Shown here in pieces: positions 30,285-42,789 of a stretch of 64,000 bases of DNA. The notes below the pieces were generated by a model. The model was not told where the DNA came from and did not search any database. It saw only the letters and a program-made list of their open reading frames with translations. The stretch spans positions 20,336,001-20,400,000 of the forward strand of contig NC_091973.1 in the NCBI RefSeq assembly GCF_036711975.1, written 5' to 3'. This stretch comes from Onthophagus taurus. Its lineage: Eukaryota > Arthropoda > Insecta > Coleoptera > Scarabaeidae. A program made the position numbers and the translations under genes. The stretch's first letter is position 1. The number at the start of each line of letters is the position of its first letter.

Positions 30285-31476
30285 TTAATTAATGGAAGGA
30301 TTTTTTAACCTTGCAAGTATACATTCAGCTGAACTATTTCTTTTTTCAAAGCAAACTTGTGTAAAGTATAATATTAAAGCGTTGTATTGTTCCAGTATCC
30401 TTTTAACAAGTAAATGTAAAGACAACCACCTTGTCTGAGATGGCTGTAATATTTTATCGGGTTTTACGTCAGCAAATTGTTGAAATAATGAAAAATCGTT
30501 TTGTCTTTTATAACTTTGGTGAAAATAGTTGTATATATCTTTGGCAGGTAACTCTACTGTTTCGGGTAATTTTTCACAGGCACTATTTGCACACAAACTA
30601 AATGAGTGGCATGTACATTTAATTAAAAATAAATACGGTATATCATTTTTTAATTTTATTGACAGATAATTATGTATGCCCATCATTACATTGACTCCAT
30701 CAGAGCCAAATCCAATTAAATTTTCTTTGTAATTGATATTATATTTGTCAAAGAAATCAACTATACTTTTATAAAGTCCATCAGCTGTACCATCTGTTAC
30801 AGGAACTAATCCCAAGAATAAATCGGTTACATTTGTGTTAAATAAGCGCACAACTAAAACCAAGTTTTTGATTACACCTACATCAGTGGATTCGTCAACT
30901 ATCAAAGAAAATTTATTATGCAGTAACAAATCTAAAGTAGTTTCAAAACTAAAACTCCCCATTTACTACAGCAGTAGTTTAGTTCTTTTGCTGCAAATTT
31001 TTTTTGCAATTTCTGAATCCGGAAAATTACTTTTAATATATTCAGATAAATGGTCCATCGCATTAAACGCTGTATTATGCTCTACAGCAAATGCAGCAAA
31101 CCCAATCTCTGCAGTCTGTAATTTATCATGGAAATTTATATTTTTTTGAAAACCCGCCGTAGTTTTTAAGGTTTGTTGCGAAATAGATTTCGCATTGGTA
31201 ATGTGGCTTTTATATTGAGAGTATTTAAGTCGCTTGGATTTTTTACAAACCAAGTCTTTGCTACATACTTTGCAGTAGGCATAATTGGGCCTTTTCTTGC
31301 TGCGTTGTAACCATCCCTTAAACGCGACTTCTTTTTCCCAATTTTCTTGATATTTTTGGGAATAGACCTTTATCTTTTTTCTTAATATGAAGCTCTTTAC
31401 TCTCCCCGGAGGAAGACGGTGGAGACTATTCATCCCCGCTTTGTGAGGTGGATGGTCTAATCTTTCGTTTATCCAT
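30285..31476 (-). pseudogene. hAT transposase N-terminal half, broken
   Basis: An ATG at 31476 begins MDKRKIRPSTSQSG, typical of hAT zinc-finger transposases, but the frame stops and shifts. The next frame (from 31433) gives YAYCKVCSKDLVCKKS with a BED-like C-x-x-C ... H pattern. Two adjacent in-frame stops at about 30963-30968 precede the catalytic part, with LIVDESTDVG, FGSDGVNVMMG, CTCHSFSLCANSAC and QTRWLSLHLLV. The first Asp (VDEST) and the C-H-S block are hallmarks of hAT catalytic domains. The C-terminal dimerisation region is missing. Confidence 0.8.
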
Positions 31477-32289
31477 ATTAATATCTGTTAAGAAAATAAA
31501 ATTATTATACTAATCTATTTGCTTGCTTATGCTTAAACGATCTTGAAAAGTCATCTAAACCGTTTATTCTCAAAGTCTTATTTTCGATAAAATACGGTTG
31601 ATATAGGATACTTTCTGTATTTAAACAATTTAACTACTTACCCTTTCATATTTTGTAGAAACACTTTATTACACTAATATTAAAACTTTGTTAACGTTCC
31701 ACGTTAAAATGAATTACACTCAACTACTCACACAAGAACGAATACGGTGAACACCCTGAAATTCGTTTTAAATTGTCGAAATTCAACGTTGTATACATAT
31801 TTTTTGGATATAATGGCTTCCATTAGCCATTATACGCTCATCTTAGGCTCATCGTTACGGATTAGGGTAAAAAATATATATAGGTTAACGATGAAATCTT
31901 TTATTTATTTTTGCAATCAGTGCTACATATGTTTCGACAGCTTGGCTGTCTTCTTCAGGCACGACTTGAAATACCATGAAGTTAGTGAAAAACGTTAAAT
32001 AATCAAAATGAAATGAGTTTTACCGTCAGTTATGTGAAAGACCTTGAAAAATTGTATGTATGGCTAAGTTGGATTGAATCAGTTTCTTTCAACTCTCAAA
32101 AGCACAAAACGAAGTATAAAACATATATCAGGTTTTTCTCAAAATCCTGAAGGGAGCGATATGTTTTATTAGTGAATGGAAAAATTTCAAAATCGAATCG
32201 GAATTTTATGTTCGACAAGCGTCGTTTCTTCGGTATTGTTTAGTCAAATTTCTTATCAAACTAAAAGCTTACAAAAGTTAGAACATAAA
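31477..32289. other. spacer with Penelope-like terminal motif
   Basis: Near 31928-31968 lies GTTTCGACAGCTTGGCTGTC followed by TTCTTCAGGCACGACT, the style of motif found in PLE terminal repeats. A similar motif is near 42835-42875. No gene is seen otherwise. Confidence 0.5.
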
Positions 32290-33055
32290 TAAATCCTCAA
32301 TTTAGGACACAAATTTTCCTTACCTCATACAACCAAACCTATAGATATTGCTATAAAAATAGAATCACAACTTTATTCTAACCCACATATCAAACAAATT
32401 TTCTTTGAGAACCATGATCTCATACCAGACATAGAAAAACATAACAAATCAAATAGACAAAACCATAACTTGTTAAATAAAGTCAAAAAGCTAAAAAATA
32501 AAATTTCTAGTGAAAATCTCATTGTAAGCTTGGGCGACAAAAATGCCGGATATGTAATAATGGATAAGAGTTCATATATAGATAAAACCAAAAAGTTTTT
32601 CCAAGAAAATAACATCTGTGATATGAAAAAGAACGTTACTTAATAAAATTCAACACTACATCGTACAATTCTACCGTAATGAATCCATTAATTCCGACCT
32701 TAAAGAGTTTGGTAAAGTTGCATAAGGATGATAAAAGTATTAGACCCATCATCAGCAATAACGATACTCCCACATACAAGGTTGCCAAACTCATTCAAAG
32801 GTTCTTATATGACGTTTTTCACGAGTATTTTCAACATACTATCAAGAGCTCCAAAGACCTCATCAATAAGCTAGATAATTTTAAGACTAATAAGAAAAGT
32901 AAACTCATATCTTTTGACATAAAGAACTTTTACACCAATGTACCTATTAACGAAACCATGAAAATAATTAGAAAACACTTAATAGAATTTCAACTGGACC
33001 TAAATCTTGACATTTTGGAAATAGATAGTTTTCTAGATGTTCTATCTTTGACCTG
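32290..33055 (+). pseudogene. Penelope-like RT N-terminal fragment
   Basis: The first segment reads NLGHKFSLP and the PLE-specific block VSLGDKNAGYVI, then stops near 32640. A second frame from 32679 gives IPTLKSLVKLHKDDKSIRPI and LISFDIKNFYTNVP, the RT finger and palm-A motif. It ends abruptly at LSLT where the LTR of the BEL element begins. The catalytic YVDD and GIY-YIG parts do not resume after the BEL element. Confidence 0.8.
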
Positions 33056-33419
33056 TGTTTAAAATTCAATTTATAACTTCAAAATTAATACGTTTATTCA
33101 TTTATTTATTTTAATTTTTGTTTGAGTGTCGAGTGGTGCGTGCGCAGAAATTTCAAAACGTGTAATGTAACTAGTTATGTCTTTCAATAAATCCTCTTTT
33201 GTGTCCAGCCTTCAAGTGTATCAGTTCTTCCTTGTGAAACGAGTTATTCTTTGTGTAAATTTAAACATTGATTAAAAGAGTAAGACTCAATTATAAACAT
33301 TATCATATCGCGGAACTTACCTTTAATTTTCTGTCGTTCACTATAAACTTTTTCGAGTTAACGTTAAATAATCTATTTTCTTCTTTTTAAAACAAATTTT
33401 CTTGAACTGTTTTCGAACA
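33056..33419 (+). repeat. BEL 1 5' LTR
   Basis: Starts TGTTTAAAATTC and ends TTTTCGAACA, 364 bp. Compared with the 3' LTR it carries 23 extra nucleotides after TTATAAAC and a shorter T run. Confidence 0.85.
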
Positions 33420-33424
33420 TTTTT

Positions 33425-33442
33425 TGGTCCTTCGAGCCGGAT
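33425..33442 (+). promoter_or_regulatory. BEL 1 primer-binding site (tRNA-Tyr)
   Basis: TGGTCCTTCGAGCCGGAT is complementary to the CCA-tailed 3' end of animal tRNA-Tyr (acceptor CCTTCGA, T-arm CCGGC). It starts five nucleotides after the LTR. Confidence 0.75.
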
Positions 33443-33605
33443 CAACTCGCGGATGTGCGTACGGTTTAACTTGCGGACATCTTTTTCGAATTAGCGGCGA
33501 TTCTGATTAATATTATAGATTATTTATAACTAATTTCTTTCGGTACGGAGTTAATTATTCTAGTTCGGATATTTTCTAACGAGACTTTATTTCTTCGCAT
33601 TCAAG

Positions 33606-34650
33606 ATGTCTACTGAAGAAAAAAAGAGAGACATAAACGCGCTTTTCGAGCAACAAAACGACTTTTTCGGTACAATTTCTCGCGTTATAGACAATACAAA
33701 AAAGATGGGGAGAGGTAACTGGACAACCAGCAATCTTAAAAGTCGACTTGATCGACTAGAAGTCAGTTGGAATGAATTTTTTAATATTCATAAGAAATTA
33801 ATCCCTTGTAAAGTCGAATATGCCGATACTATATACTTTTCGGACGATCAATTCGCGGTTTGTGAGGAAGCGTATTTGGACGCAAAGACTTTTCTTTTGG
33901 AATCTTTACGGTCCTTAAGGGGATCCTCTGCAGCATCTTCGGTTCGAAGCAGGCAATCGGTGGCACCTTCGGTTGAGAACTGTTCGAGTCCACAACCAAT
34001 TCAACCAGCAGCTGCACCTTCGTATTCGCGTTCGAGACAACTGCCTCAAATTAAGCTTCCGGTTTTCGACGGTAGTTACAGTAACTGGCCACAGTTCCGT
34101 GATTTGTTTTTCTCAATGGTACATTCCAACGATGATATTTCCAACGTTGAGAAATTTCATTACCTAAAAATGTGCCTTATTAATGAACCCGCGCAATTAC
34201 TTAAGAACTTATTAGTTACCAACGACAATTTTCAACGGGCGTGGACGTTATTGATAGAACGTTATGAAAATCGTCGCGTTATGGTAGACACACAATTAAC
34301 GCTATTGTTGTCGGCGCGCTCTCTTAAAACTGAATCAGCTTCTGAATTGAAGAAACTTCTCGGGGAAGTTAAAGAAGCATTGGGGACATTGGAGTCGTTG
34401 GGATGTCCGATAAAGTATTGGGATAATATTTTGGTTTATTTGATTGTTCGCAAGCTCGATTCAGAAACGGCTAAAGATTGGGAAAAGTCCATTAGCAGTT
34501 ATCGTGACCCTTCAATATTCGAGGAGTTTGAGGAAGTTCTTGTTCGTAGGATCTACACCCTTGAAGCGATCGAAAAGCTGCCTGGAAATAATAAAAGAGT
34601 TACGCAATCGTTTAATAAAAATTTTAATTTCAAATCTCACAACGCTTCGT
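33606..34650 (+). CDS. BEL 1 Gag
   Basis: The gag protein reads MSTEEKKRDINALFEQQ, a Ser/Pro-rich linker, then the DUF1759-type BEL Gag core (LPVFDGSYSNWPQFRDLF ... YEEV-like helices). After about 34650 the frame loses homology, and the zinc knuckles (CSACGAAHYIASC, CFNCLGPHLFKKC) are found in the -1 frame of the pol segment. A tandem 11-bp repeat (TTCGTTCCAAC twice) lies at the switch. Gag forms the particle that packages element RNA. Most BEL elements have one continuous frame, so the shift is probably damage. Confidence 0.8.
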
Positions 34651-37600
34651 TCCAACTTCGTTCCAACTTCGGGATGTTCGGCTTGCGGCGCTGCTCATTA
34701 CATTGCCAGTTGCCCAGAGTATTTAACACGGAATGCGTCTCAAAGAACAGATTTAATAATCTCACGGGGTCTCTGTTTTAATTGTTTGGGGCCACACTTG
34801 TTTAAAAAATGTCGAGTTTCTAAACGGTGTCGGTTCTGTAACAAGCCCCATCATTCCACCCTTCACGAAGCTCCTCCCGAGGCACGTATATTTAATAATA
34901 AAAACACCAATCCACAATCGAACTCTCCAGCGAAACAACTTCCGTCATCAAGCCATGTCGTGCATTATCATCACCTTCAGACTTCGGTGCTCCTTGCCAC
35001 GGCTTTAGTGCGGATCATCTCGCCCCGCGGAGATTCGTTAATAGTTCGCGCGTTGATTGACCAAGGTTCGGAGGTGTCTTTCGTCGGCGAAACATTAGTT
35101 CAACAGCTTCATCTTCAACGTCGTTCAGCGAACGTTCCTATAACCGGGATCGGGTCGAAGCGTACCTGCGTTACCAATGGCGTGGTATCGGTATCGGTTT
35201 CGGTTTCGCGACTGAATCCGATCATTTCCTTCGAAGAGGAAACTTTAATTTTACCACAATTAACGTCTTATTTGCCTCAAAAGCGTTTTAAACACTTACC
35301 GATTGAAATGAGTGACCTGCCTTTAGCGGATCCAGAGTTTACCTCAGAAAGAAAAATCGACTTAATACTGGGAGTTCAGTTTTATTCAAAAATAATTCAA
35401 AACGGTGTATTAAAGAGCAAAGACGGTCTTTTAATTGCGCAGCAAACTGCCTTCGGTTGGGTTCTTTCCGGCGCGTTATCTGAACAACCTTCTAATCATT
35501 CGAGCTCTTATGGTTTTCAATGTTCCATCGACCGGGAATTCCTCGACGTGATGCAGCGCTTCTGGAAGCAAGAAGATGATACCGTCAATATTCCGCGTCT
35601 TTCATCTGACGAACGCGAGTGTGAAGAGCACTTCACACAAACTCATTCGCGAGATTCGAACGGTCGATTTTTAGTACGGTTACCTTTTCGGAAGTCGCCT
35701 AATGAGCTCGGAACTTCTTATTCGGTCGCTGTGGGTTCTTTCAACCGAATGGAGTTAAGGTTCGCGAAAAATGAACAGCTCAAGTTCGAATGTAGTAAAT
35801 TTATGAGCGAGTATCTTTCATTGGGACATATGCGGCATGTTTCTGGGAAATTAACTTTTCCGAACTATTATTTACCTCACCATGGAGTCGTTCGTGAAAC
35901 CAGTTCGACCACGCGATTGCGGGTGGTTTTTAACGGGTCCCAACCAACGTCAACGGGAGTGTCACTAAACGATTGCCTTCATACGGGACCAAAACTCCAA
36001 AACGAATTAATAGACGTTTTAATGCGGTGGAGGCGCCACGCGGTAGCTTTTTCGTGCGATCTTGAGAAAATGTACCGCCAGATCAAGGTGCATGAGGATG
36101 ATTTACCATTCCAGAGGATCGTGTGGCGGGAAGACTCTTCGCAAAAGCTTAAGAGCTACGAACTCACCACGGTTACGTACGGTCTTTCATGCGCGCCTTA
36201 CTTGGCAATTCGTTGCCTTCGTCAACTCGCGAACGAACATCATTCTCGTCAACCTCTCGGCGCGGTGATACTTATCAAAGACACGTATGTTGACGACATT
36301 CTTTCCGGAGGGAATGATATTGATGAGGTGCAGGAGGTAATCTTCCAACTAAACCAAGTGTTAACGGCGGGCGGTTTTAACGCGCATAAGTGGAATTCGA
36401 ACCGTTCGGAGGCTCTTACATTATTGTCTTCTGATCTCATCGCAGAAACGAGTACCCTAGACATTGATGATGGTCACTCTCCTCGCGAGCTCGGACTTCT
36501 CTGGAATAAAGTAGACGATCAATTTCTATTTAGTTTGAACTTTACGCGCGAAAATTCTGTAAAACTTACCAAACGTTCGGTATTATCATTTATTGCGCGG
36601 TTATTCGACCCTCTCGGGTGGTTGTCTCCGTTGATAATCACAGCGAAGATTTTCATGCAAGAATTGTGGACGCGCAAACTCGACTGGGATGAATCTTTAC
36701 CAAACGACTTGGTTTCGAAGTGGACGTCGTTTCTTGACGATTTTCGCGGTATTCCAACTATTCGCGTACCGCGCTGGCTTGGGATGAACAGCGACGTCAC
36801 TTCCATTGAATTGCATGGTTTCGCGGACGCTTCTAATAACGCGTTTGGAGCAGTCATTTACCTTCGTGTAACTAAACCCGGTAAAGTTGTAATTTCGTTA
36901 ATTGGTTCTAAAACAAAAGTGGCGCCTTTAAAAAGTGTTACTATCCCGTGGCTCGAGTTATGCGCGGCTGTTCTTCTGGTGCGGTTGACGAAACGCGTTC
37001 TAAGTGTTTTAGACTTCCAAGATGTTCCCATCCATCTGTGGAGTGATTCGACGGTGGTCCTTTCATGGATATGCAGCCACCCAAGCAGATGGAAGGACTT
37101 CGTCCGTAATCGAATAATAGAAATCCAGGAATTACCCGAAGCTCAGTGGTCCTATGTTACGAGTCAAGACAACCCTGCTGACCTCGCTTCCAGAGGAGTT
37201 CCCGTACATCGATTCCAGCATGATTCGTTTTGGTGGTCAGAACCTTCATGGTTGTCTCTACCTTCGTCCAACTGACCTTCCGGTCGACCAGCAGCACCAC
37301 CAGAGGCAAAACGAGAGCAACGTTCTAATCCAATTATTCATACAGCATCTGTCATGTATGGCTGGGACCTGAAACATCGATATTCAACGCTTAATAAGCT
37401 TCTTCGCGTCACAGCCTGGTGCTTTCGCATTTTCAACAGACTAAAATTTGATTCTGTTACAGAAGTTCTTTCACCAAAAGAAATTAACCATGGTCTTATG
37501 TTCTGGATACGAGAATGTCAAAAGTTTCATTTCGACGAAGAAGTCAGAACTCTGCAAGAAGGACGAGTGGTAAAGAATTCAAGTTCGTTGTACCGACTTA

Positions 37601-38832
37601 CTCCATTCCTTGATGGTGAAGGATTTCTTAGAGTGACTGGTCGCCTTAGATTTGCTACTCTGGATTGGGACGAGAAGCATCCGATTATATTGCCCAAAGA
37701 ATCCAGATTAACAACATTAATCATAGACACTCACCATCGGAGCACATTGCACGGAGGGACCCAGCTAACCTTGTCGTCAATACGACGTCGTTTTTGGATT
37801 GTCGGTGGTCGCGTTCCGATCAGATCCTTCATCCAAAAATGTATGATCTGTGCTAAACAACGGACGGAGGCGAGCCAGCAACTTATGGGACAGTTGCCCC
37901 CTTCACGTGTCACACCATCCAAACCATTCACTAACACCGGAGTCGACTACGCTGGACCTTTTCAGCTTCGAACCTTCCGAGGGCGAAGCGGTAAGACTTA
38001 TAAAGGGTACTTAGTATTGTTTATATGTTTAGCAACATCGGCCATTCACCTCGAAATTGCGACCGATTATTCAACATCGGGTTTCCTGGCAGCATATAAG
38101 CGATTCTCCGGTCGTCGAGGTCTCTGTAAATATTTATACAGTGACTGCGGAACGAATCTGGTTGGCGCCGACCGCGAACTTCGGACAATGTTTTCAGCTG
38201 CTTCAAAGGAGTGGAAACACATTGCTGGAATCTTGAGCGACGACGGGACACAATGGAGGTTTAATCCTCCAGCTGCACCACATTTTGGCGGAAAATGGGA
38301 GGCTGGAGTACGATCCGTCAAAACACACCTTAAAAAAATTGTCGGAGCTACCCTGCTTACCTACGAGGAGTTCTACACTGTATTAGTTCAAATTGAGGCT
38401 GTTTTGAACTCTAGACCTCTTTGTGCAATCTCCGAGGATCCTAGCAATTATGACGTTCTTACACCAGCTCATTTCTTGATTGGTTCGGCTCTTAATATCG
38501 TTCCCGAGCCGTCCCTCTTAGACGAAAATGTATCTCGTCTCTCTCGCTGGCAAGCTCTTCGACGAATGGTAGAGGATTTCTGGAGAAAATGGGAAAGATT
38601 CTACCTTCAATCAATCCAGAACTTGACTAAATTGTTTGATAAACGAATCCTACCAGAGATTGGAAGTCTGGTACTCGTCAAGGATGAGCGACTCCCTCCA
38701 GCTAAATGGTTGATGGCACGAGTTCTTCAGCTTCACTCCGGTTCCGATGGCAATGTTAGGATTGCCACAATAAAGACGCCTACTACCACACTAATTCGTC
38801 CTATCGCTAAGTTATGTGTACTTCCCTGTTAA
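34640..38832 (+). pseudogene. BEL 1 Pol (protease, RT, RNase H, integrase) with one stop
   Basis: In order: two zinc knuckles; aspartic protease (ALIDQGSEVSFVG); RT (VVFNGSQPTSTG, FSCDLEKMYRQI, catalytic YVDD in TYVDDILSGG); and RNase H (HGFADASNNAFGAV, LWSDSTVVLSWI). Then come the integrase zinc region (H-H-C-C around KCMICAKQR) and catalytic D-D-E in NTGVDYAGPF, YSDCGTNLVG and KWEAGVRSVK. A single in-frame TGA at 37273-37275, between RNase H and integrase, breaks an otherwise continuous frame. A CpG transition is a simple explanation. The open frame from 34444 overlaps gag in the wrong frame before the zinc knuckles. Confidence 0.85.
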
Positions 38833-39229
38833 AGATTTTGTTTAATTCCCCATAACGAAGATATATGTTTATATCTATTTTTCACTTACTTGCAATTTTG
38901 TTGTTTATTTCTTATTTTTGTCGACGGTACATGTTTTCATTTTTCAATTCCTAGTTTGATACCGTAATTTTCGTTAACTCTCTGTTCAAATTCGATTCAA
39001 TGCTTTGTTTAACTGTCAAATGAATTGTGTCCCTTTGCGTTTACTCTTTCGATTTCGGTAACCCCTTTTGTACACATTTTGTAAGTCCATGTGGACAGTT
39101 AGACGAAAGGTCGCGATTTATTTCTTATATAGAATTCTTTATTTTCATTTCACAAAGTTATCTGTTTTGACGTTACCGCTTTTCATATCGTTTTCTTTAT
39201 TGCCGACGTGCTCGGCAAGGCGGGCGGAA
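38833..39229. other. BEL 1 3' untranslated region
   Basis: T-rich sequence with no gene, ending in a purine-rich AAGGCGGGCGGAA just before the LTR that could prime plus-strand synthesis. Confidence 0.6.
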
Positions 39230-39573
39230 TGTTTAAAATTCAATTTATAACTTCAAAATTAATACGTTTATTCATTTATTTATTTTAATTTTTGTTTGAG
39301 TGTCGAGTGGTGCGTGCGCAGAAATTTCAAAACGTGTAATGTAACTAGTTATGTCTTTCAATAAATTCTCTTTTGTGTCCAGCCTTCAAGTGTATCCGTT
39401 CTTCCTTGTGAAACGAGTTATTCTTTGTGTAAATTTAAACATTGATTAAAAGAGTAAGACTTAATTATAAACTTTAATTTTCTGTCGTTCACTATAAACT
39501 TTTTCGAGTTAACGTTAAATAATCTATTTTTATTTTTTTTTTAAAACAAATTTTCTTGAACTGTTTTCGAACA
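39230..39573 (+). repeat. BEL 1 3' LTR
   Basis: 344 bp, TGTTTAAAATTC to TTTTCGAACA. Lacks the 23-nt insertion of the 5' LTR. Confidence 0.85.
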
Positions 39574-39589
39574 GAAGCAATCAATTAAA

Positions 39590-40030
39590 TGTTCAAATTT
39601 AAAATAATAGGATGTATTAACATTTAAGTTAACTATAATGTAAATAATACAAATTAAAAAAATAGATATTAATTATAACCACATTAAAGTTAACTTGCGA
39701 CGCTTGAATTCAAATTCATGAAGTCATTTCCGTATATTACATTAAGTAATAATAATTTATTTCAGATAAATTGTGTGAACAAAATTCTCGAATTAAATTT
39801 AACTTATCCTTTTGAAAATTTTGTGTTCATAATAAAATAGCAAAACTATGATTTTCCTGAAAGCGATGATGAACTTAAAACGGCGGATGTAAAACAAAAA
39901 TTGAAGGTGGAGGACTTACCTATAGAAAATCGTTTTCATCCGTCGGTTGTTGAACATTAGATAGTTTACGTCTCCAAAATATAGTTGAAGAACTTCAACA
40001 ATTTATCTTAGTGGTTATCGCAAAGAAATT
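39590..40030. pseudogene. scrambled Polinton fragments
   Basis: Four pieces of a second Polinton copy are recognisable. Bases 39600-39650 resemble the left outer end of the first copy. Bases 39851-39930 read FPESDDELKT ... KVEDLPIEN on the + strand, matching the unknown gene at 1730-2680, which is coded on the - strand. Bases 39930-39975 match 1494-1540 in direct orientation (fibre-like gene). Bases 39978-40022 match integrase sequence in inverted orientation. Mixed orientations in 440 bp show a rearranged, dead copy. Confidence 0.75.
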
Positions 40031-40330
40031 GTATAACTAGAAGCACATATAAACACCAAGAGTTGAAGCCAGCGTTCCATGTGTTTTGTTTACGTTTTCA
40101 CTCAGTCCAGAATAAGACGCGCTCAGATCGGACCGTCCGGCCGACGATCACCAAGTATTTCCGAACAGGCCAAACTTTTTATGGTTTGTTTGAAAATAAA
40201 TTTATCTGATTAATGTTTATCCATGTTTACCGAACCCTAATAAATGAATAAACCTCTCCTAAGTAAACAAGGCTTGTGTGCGCATTTGTGTTTTGGCTTT
40301 GGCGAAGTTAACATTTTAGTAGTTTCGTAG
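40031..40330. other. unassigned spacer
   Basis: Moderately GC-rich near 40120-40160, otherwise plain. No gene or known repeat recognised. Confidence 0.4.
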
Positions 40331-40469
40331 TTTTCAGACTATAAGACGCACCTTTTTACATAGAAAAATGGACAAAATTTTGGGTGCGTTTTATGGTCCG
40401 AAGGTACCATTAAAATATATTTTTCAATAAATCGTCTCTAAATTTGAGGTACGTCTTATAGTCCGAAAA
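40331..40469. mobile_element. 139-bp MITE with ACTATAAGACG termini
   Basis: TTTTCAGACTATAAGACGCACC at the left pairs with the right end GTACGTCTTATAGTCCGAAAA. This is a widespread style of small mariner-like MITE. The target duplication is unclear. Confidence 0.65.
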
Positions 40470-41137
40470 ATATAGTATATTTTTCTGAAAAAAGATATTA
40501 TTCAAAATGATTACAGTTTTCGTAATGACAAAAAAAATTTGTATTTAACTATAAATTGTCACAAAACTATTTAAGAATTTTTTTAGTGCAGTTAGGCGAC
40601 GTTGTTGGTATTGTAATAATCCTACTGCACTACAATTTGAACAAGAATACAAAAAAACTATTAGTACATACCGGCAGTAAAGGGCATGAGATTATACTAA
40701 TATTTTAAATTGTTCATCAATACTCAAAAATAAAAATGATGAAATTGTAACACTGGACATTATAGACGTTGCGAACTTAGACAACATGCATTTAACTATC
40801 TAACTACTATTTTATAAAAACTAATATTACTTGTCAATTTTGTTTAAATATAGTAGAAGGAACTAGTAATATTTCAATGCTAAAGATACAAAAGACATAT
40901 GGGGTTTATGACTAAAGCATCTGAGTTTGTAGATTATAAACGACAAAATGTATTATTCAATAACAAGAACATACTTTTAAAGTTAAGTAATTCCATTTTA
41001 TTAAGTTTGCCTCAAAACATTTATGATCTTTTTATCTTTTTAGAGATCATGCATGTTATTGATGGACATGAAATACAATGTGTAGTATAAGGAAGAAACA
41101 AAAGATGGCGTGAGTAGTGACATATTGAAGGTTAGGT
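40470..41137. other. AT-rich stretch without recognisable genes
   Basis: Short frames only (for example 40899-41090), without family motifs. Confidence 0.5.
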
Positions 41138-41384
41138 CACAGTATAAAGTGGTATAAAGTAAATCAGTAGTCTCACTTGCCTTATATGGCGTCCTCAGAT
41201 TTGCTACAGCGCACACGCTGCGCGCATTCATGCTACGTGTGCTACCTTATGAGTTCATCGATATAAAAGTTTGTTGTAACATTTATTTCAATAGTGCGCG
41301 CAGCGGATGCGCAGTAAAAAATCTACGTACACGACGTCAAACGTGCCGACACGAAGTGAGACTACTGCTTTACTTTATACTGTG
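41138..41384. mobile_element. 247-bp MITE with 7-bp target duplication
   Basis: Ends CACAGTATAAAGT and ACTTTATACTGTG pair, and the GTAGTCTCACTT block pairs with AAGTGAGACTAC further in; the left arm has a 10-bp internal duplication. GTTAGGT (or eight bases with a leading G) flanks both sides. Confidence 0.75.
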
Positions 41385-42789
41385 GTTAGGTTAAGTAGGT
41401 TAAGAATCCCGCCAAATCGAAAAATGTCGTTAACAAAATGTATAGAAAGAATGTAGAGTGTTTTTAGGAAATAAAAGGCAAATAGAAAAAGAGTGTTTAT
41501 TTACTGAAGATACTACACAATGTATAAAGTTAATAATAACAAAATTTATTAACGTAAAGTTATTTAATGAAACCACTTTGACATATGTTAAGCAAACAAA
41601 TACTTTTTTAAATCAATGAGAGTTATTTTAAAACTTATATTTATGAGTTAAGTTTTAAGTTTTTTGTTATGTAATAAAAATTTTTAAACAAAATACCAAT
41701 GTTATTTGCAAATACAATATTTTTACTTCAATATTTGCCATGAAAGTACTGTAAAATTCTAATTATATCATCTTTAATTTACTTGTAAGAAATAAACTGT
41801 TCACAATTTATACGGTTACAGTTATAAATTAATTAATTACAAAAGAACTCATTTACAGTCCTTAATAAACATTTCAACCATGCTCAATAAAAAGAATAAT
41901 GGTAATATACATTTCTTTATGTACTCCACTGTGTATGTCTGATTTTACCGAAACTATACACGCCACTGTCATGGGACCAATACCAAAACAAACACTCGAA
42001 CGTTGGCTTCAATCGCTTCAATCTCGTATACGGGCGGAGATAGGCAATGCTGCTTCTAGTTATACAATTTCTTTGTACATAACCCACAGAACAGTAGTAT
42101 AGAGAAGTGCGCACTCTGTGTTAAAATAAGAGCAACACTACCCCCTCCAGATTCGTATGGCACACACGCGGGAAATTTGATCTCTATATACTTTACTTTC
42201 ACTTCTCTATTTTCCTAAATTGAATTCTTTATTTTAAAAACCACCAAAAAGTGCCATTTTAAAATATTTGGCATTTTTTAGTTGGCTTTAGAAATAAAAA
42301 TTTAATTTATTTCTACATTTTTTATGTATTGAGAAATAATAACACAAAACACGTTATGTTGGGAATTTAAAATTTATATTAAAACAAAATTTAAATACAA
42401 CAATAACATATATATTGTTTCTAGAAAATATATGAGTAAAATGAGTATAAATACAATATAATAACAAAAACTTAAAAATCATTTTAAACAAAATATAAAA
42501 AAAACTTAACAACCATCTTTGATAAAATAATACTTCTTGGTAAAAATAAATCTTGTATTCTTCTTCCATGTATATTGCACCCATGCTCACATAAAACAAA
42601 ATAAACTGTTAGGAACATTCTTAATGTTTCTTTTTTTTAAACTTTCTCTTGTTGACTTCGTTAATATTCTTATCTTTTAAATATTTATATACATTTAAAC
42701 GAATACATTTATCCATAATCAAACATTTAATATCATGAATTTGACAAAATTGATAAGAATTAAAGAATGATGAAATAAAAGGTGAGTTT
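41385..42789. other. AT-rich stretch without recognisable genes
   Basis: Frames near 41899-42102 and 42354-42599 overlap on both strands and have no family motifs. A GC-richer patch at 41930-42060 might be old coding sequence but I cannot name it. Confidence 0.45.

Larger units (their letters stand above)
33056..39573 (+). mobile_element. BEL/Pao LTR retrotransposon 1
   Basis: LTRs bound a gag frame, a pol frame with protease, RT, RNase H and integrase, a tRNA-Tyr primer site and a short purine-rich tract before the 3' LTR. The LTRs differ by a 23-nt insertion. Flanks do not match: PLE sequence on the left, Polinton fragments on the right, with no target duplication. Confidence 0.88.

Noticed and set aside
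41899..42114. Overlapping frames on both strands in a GC-richer patch
   Set aside because: No family motif on either strand and no supporting splice or promoter signals.
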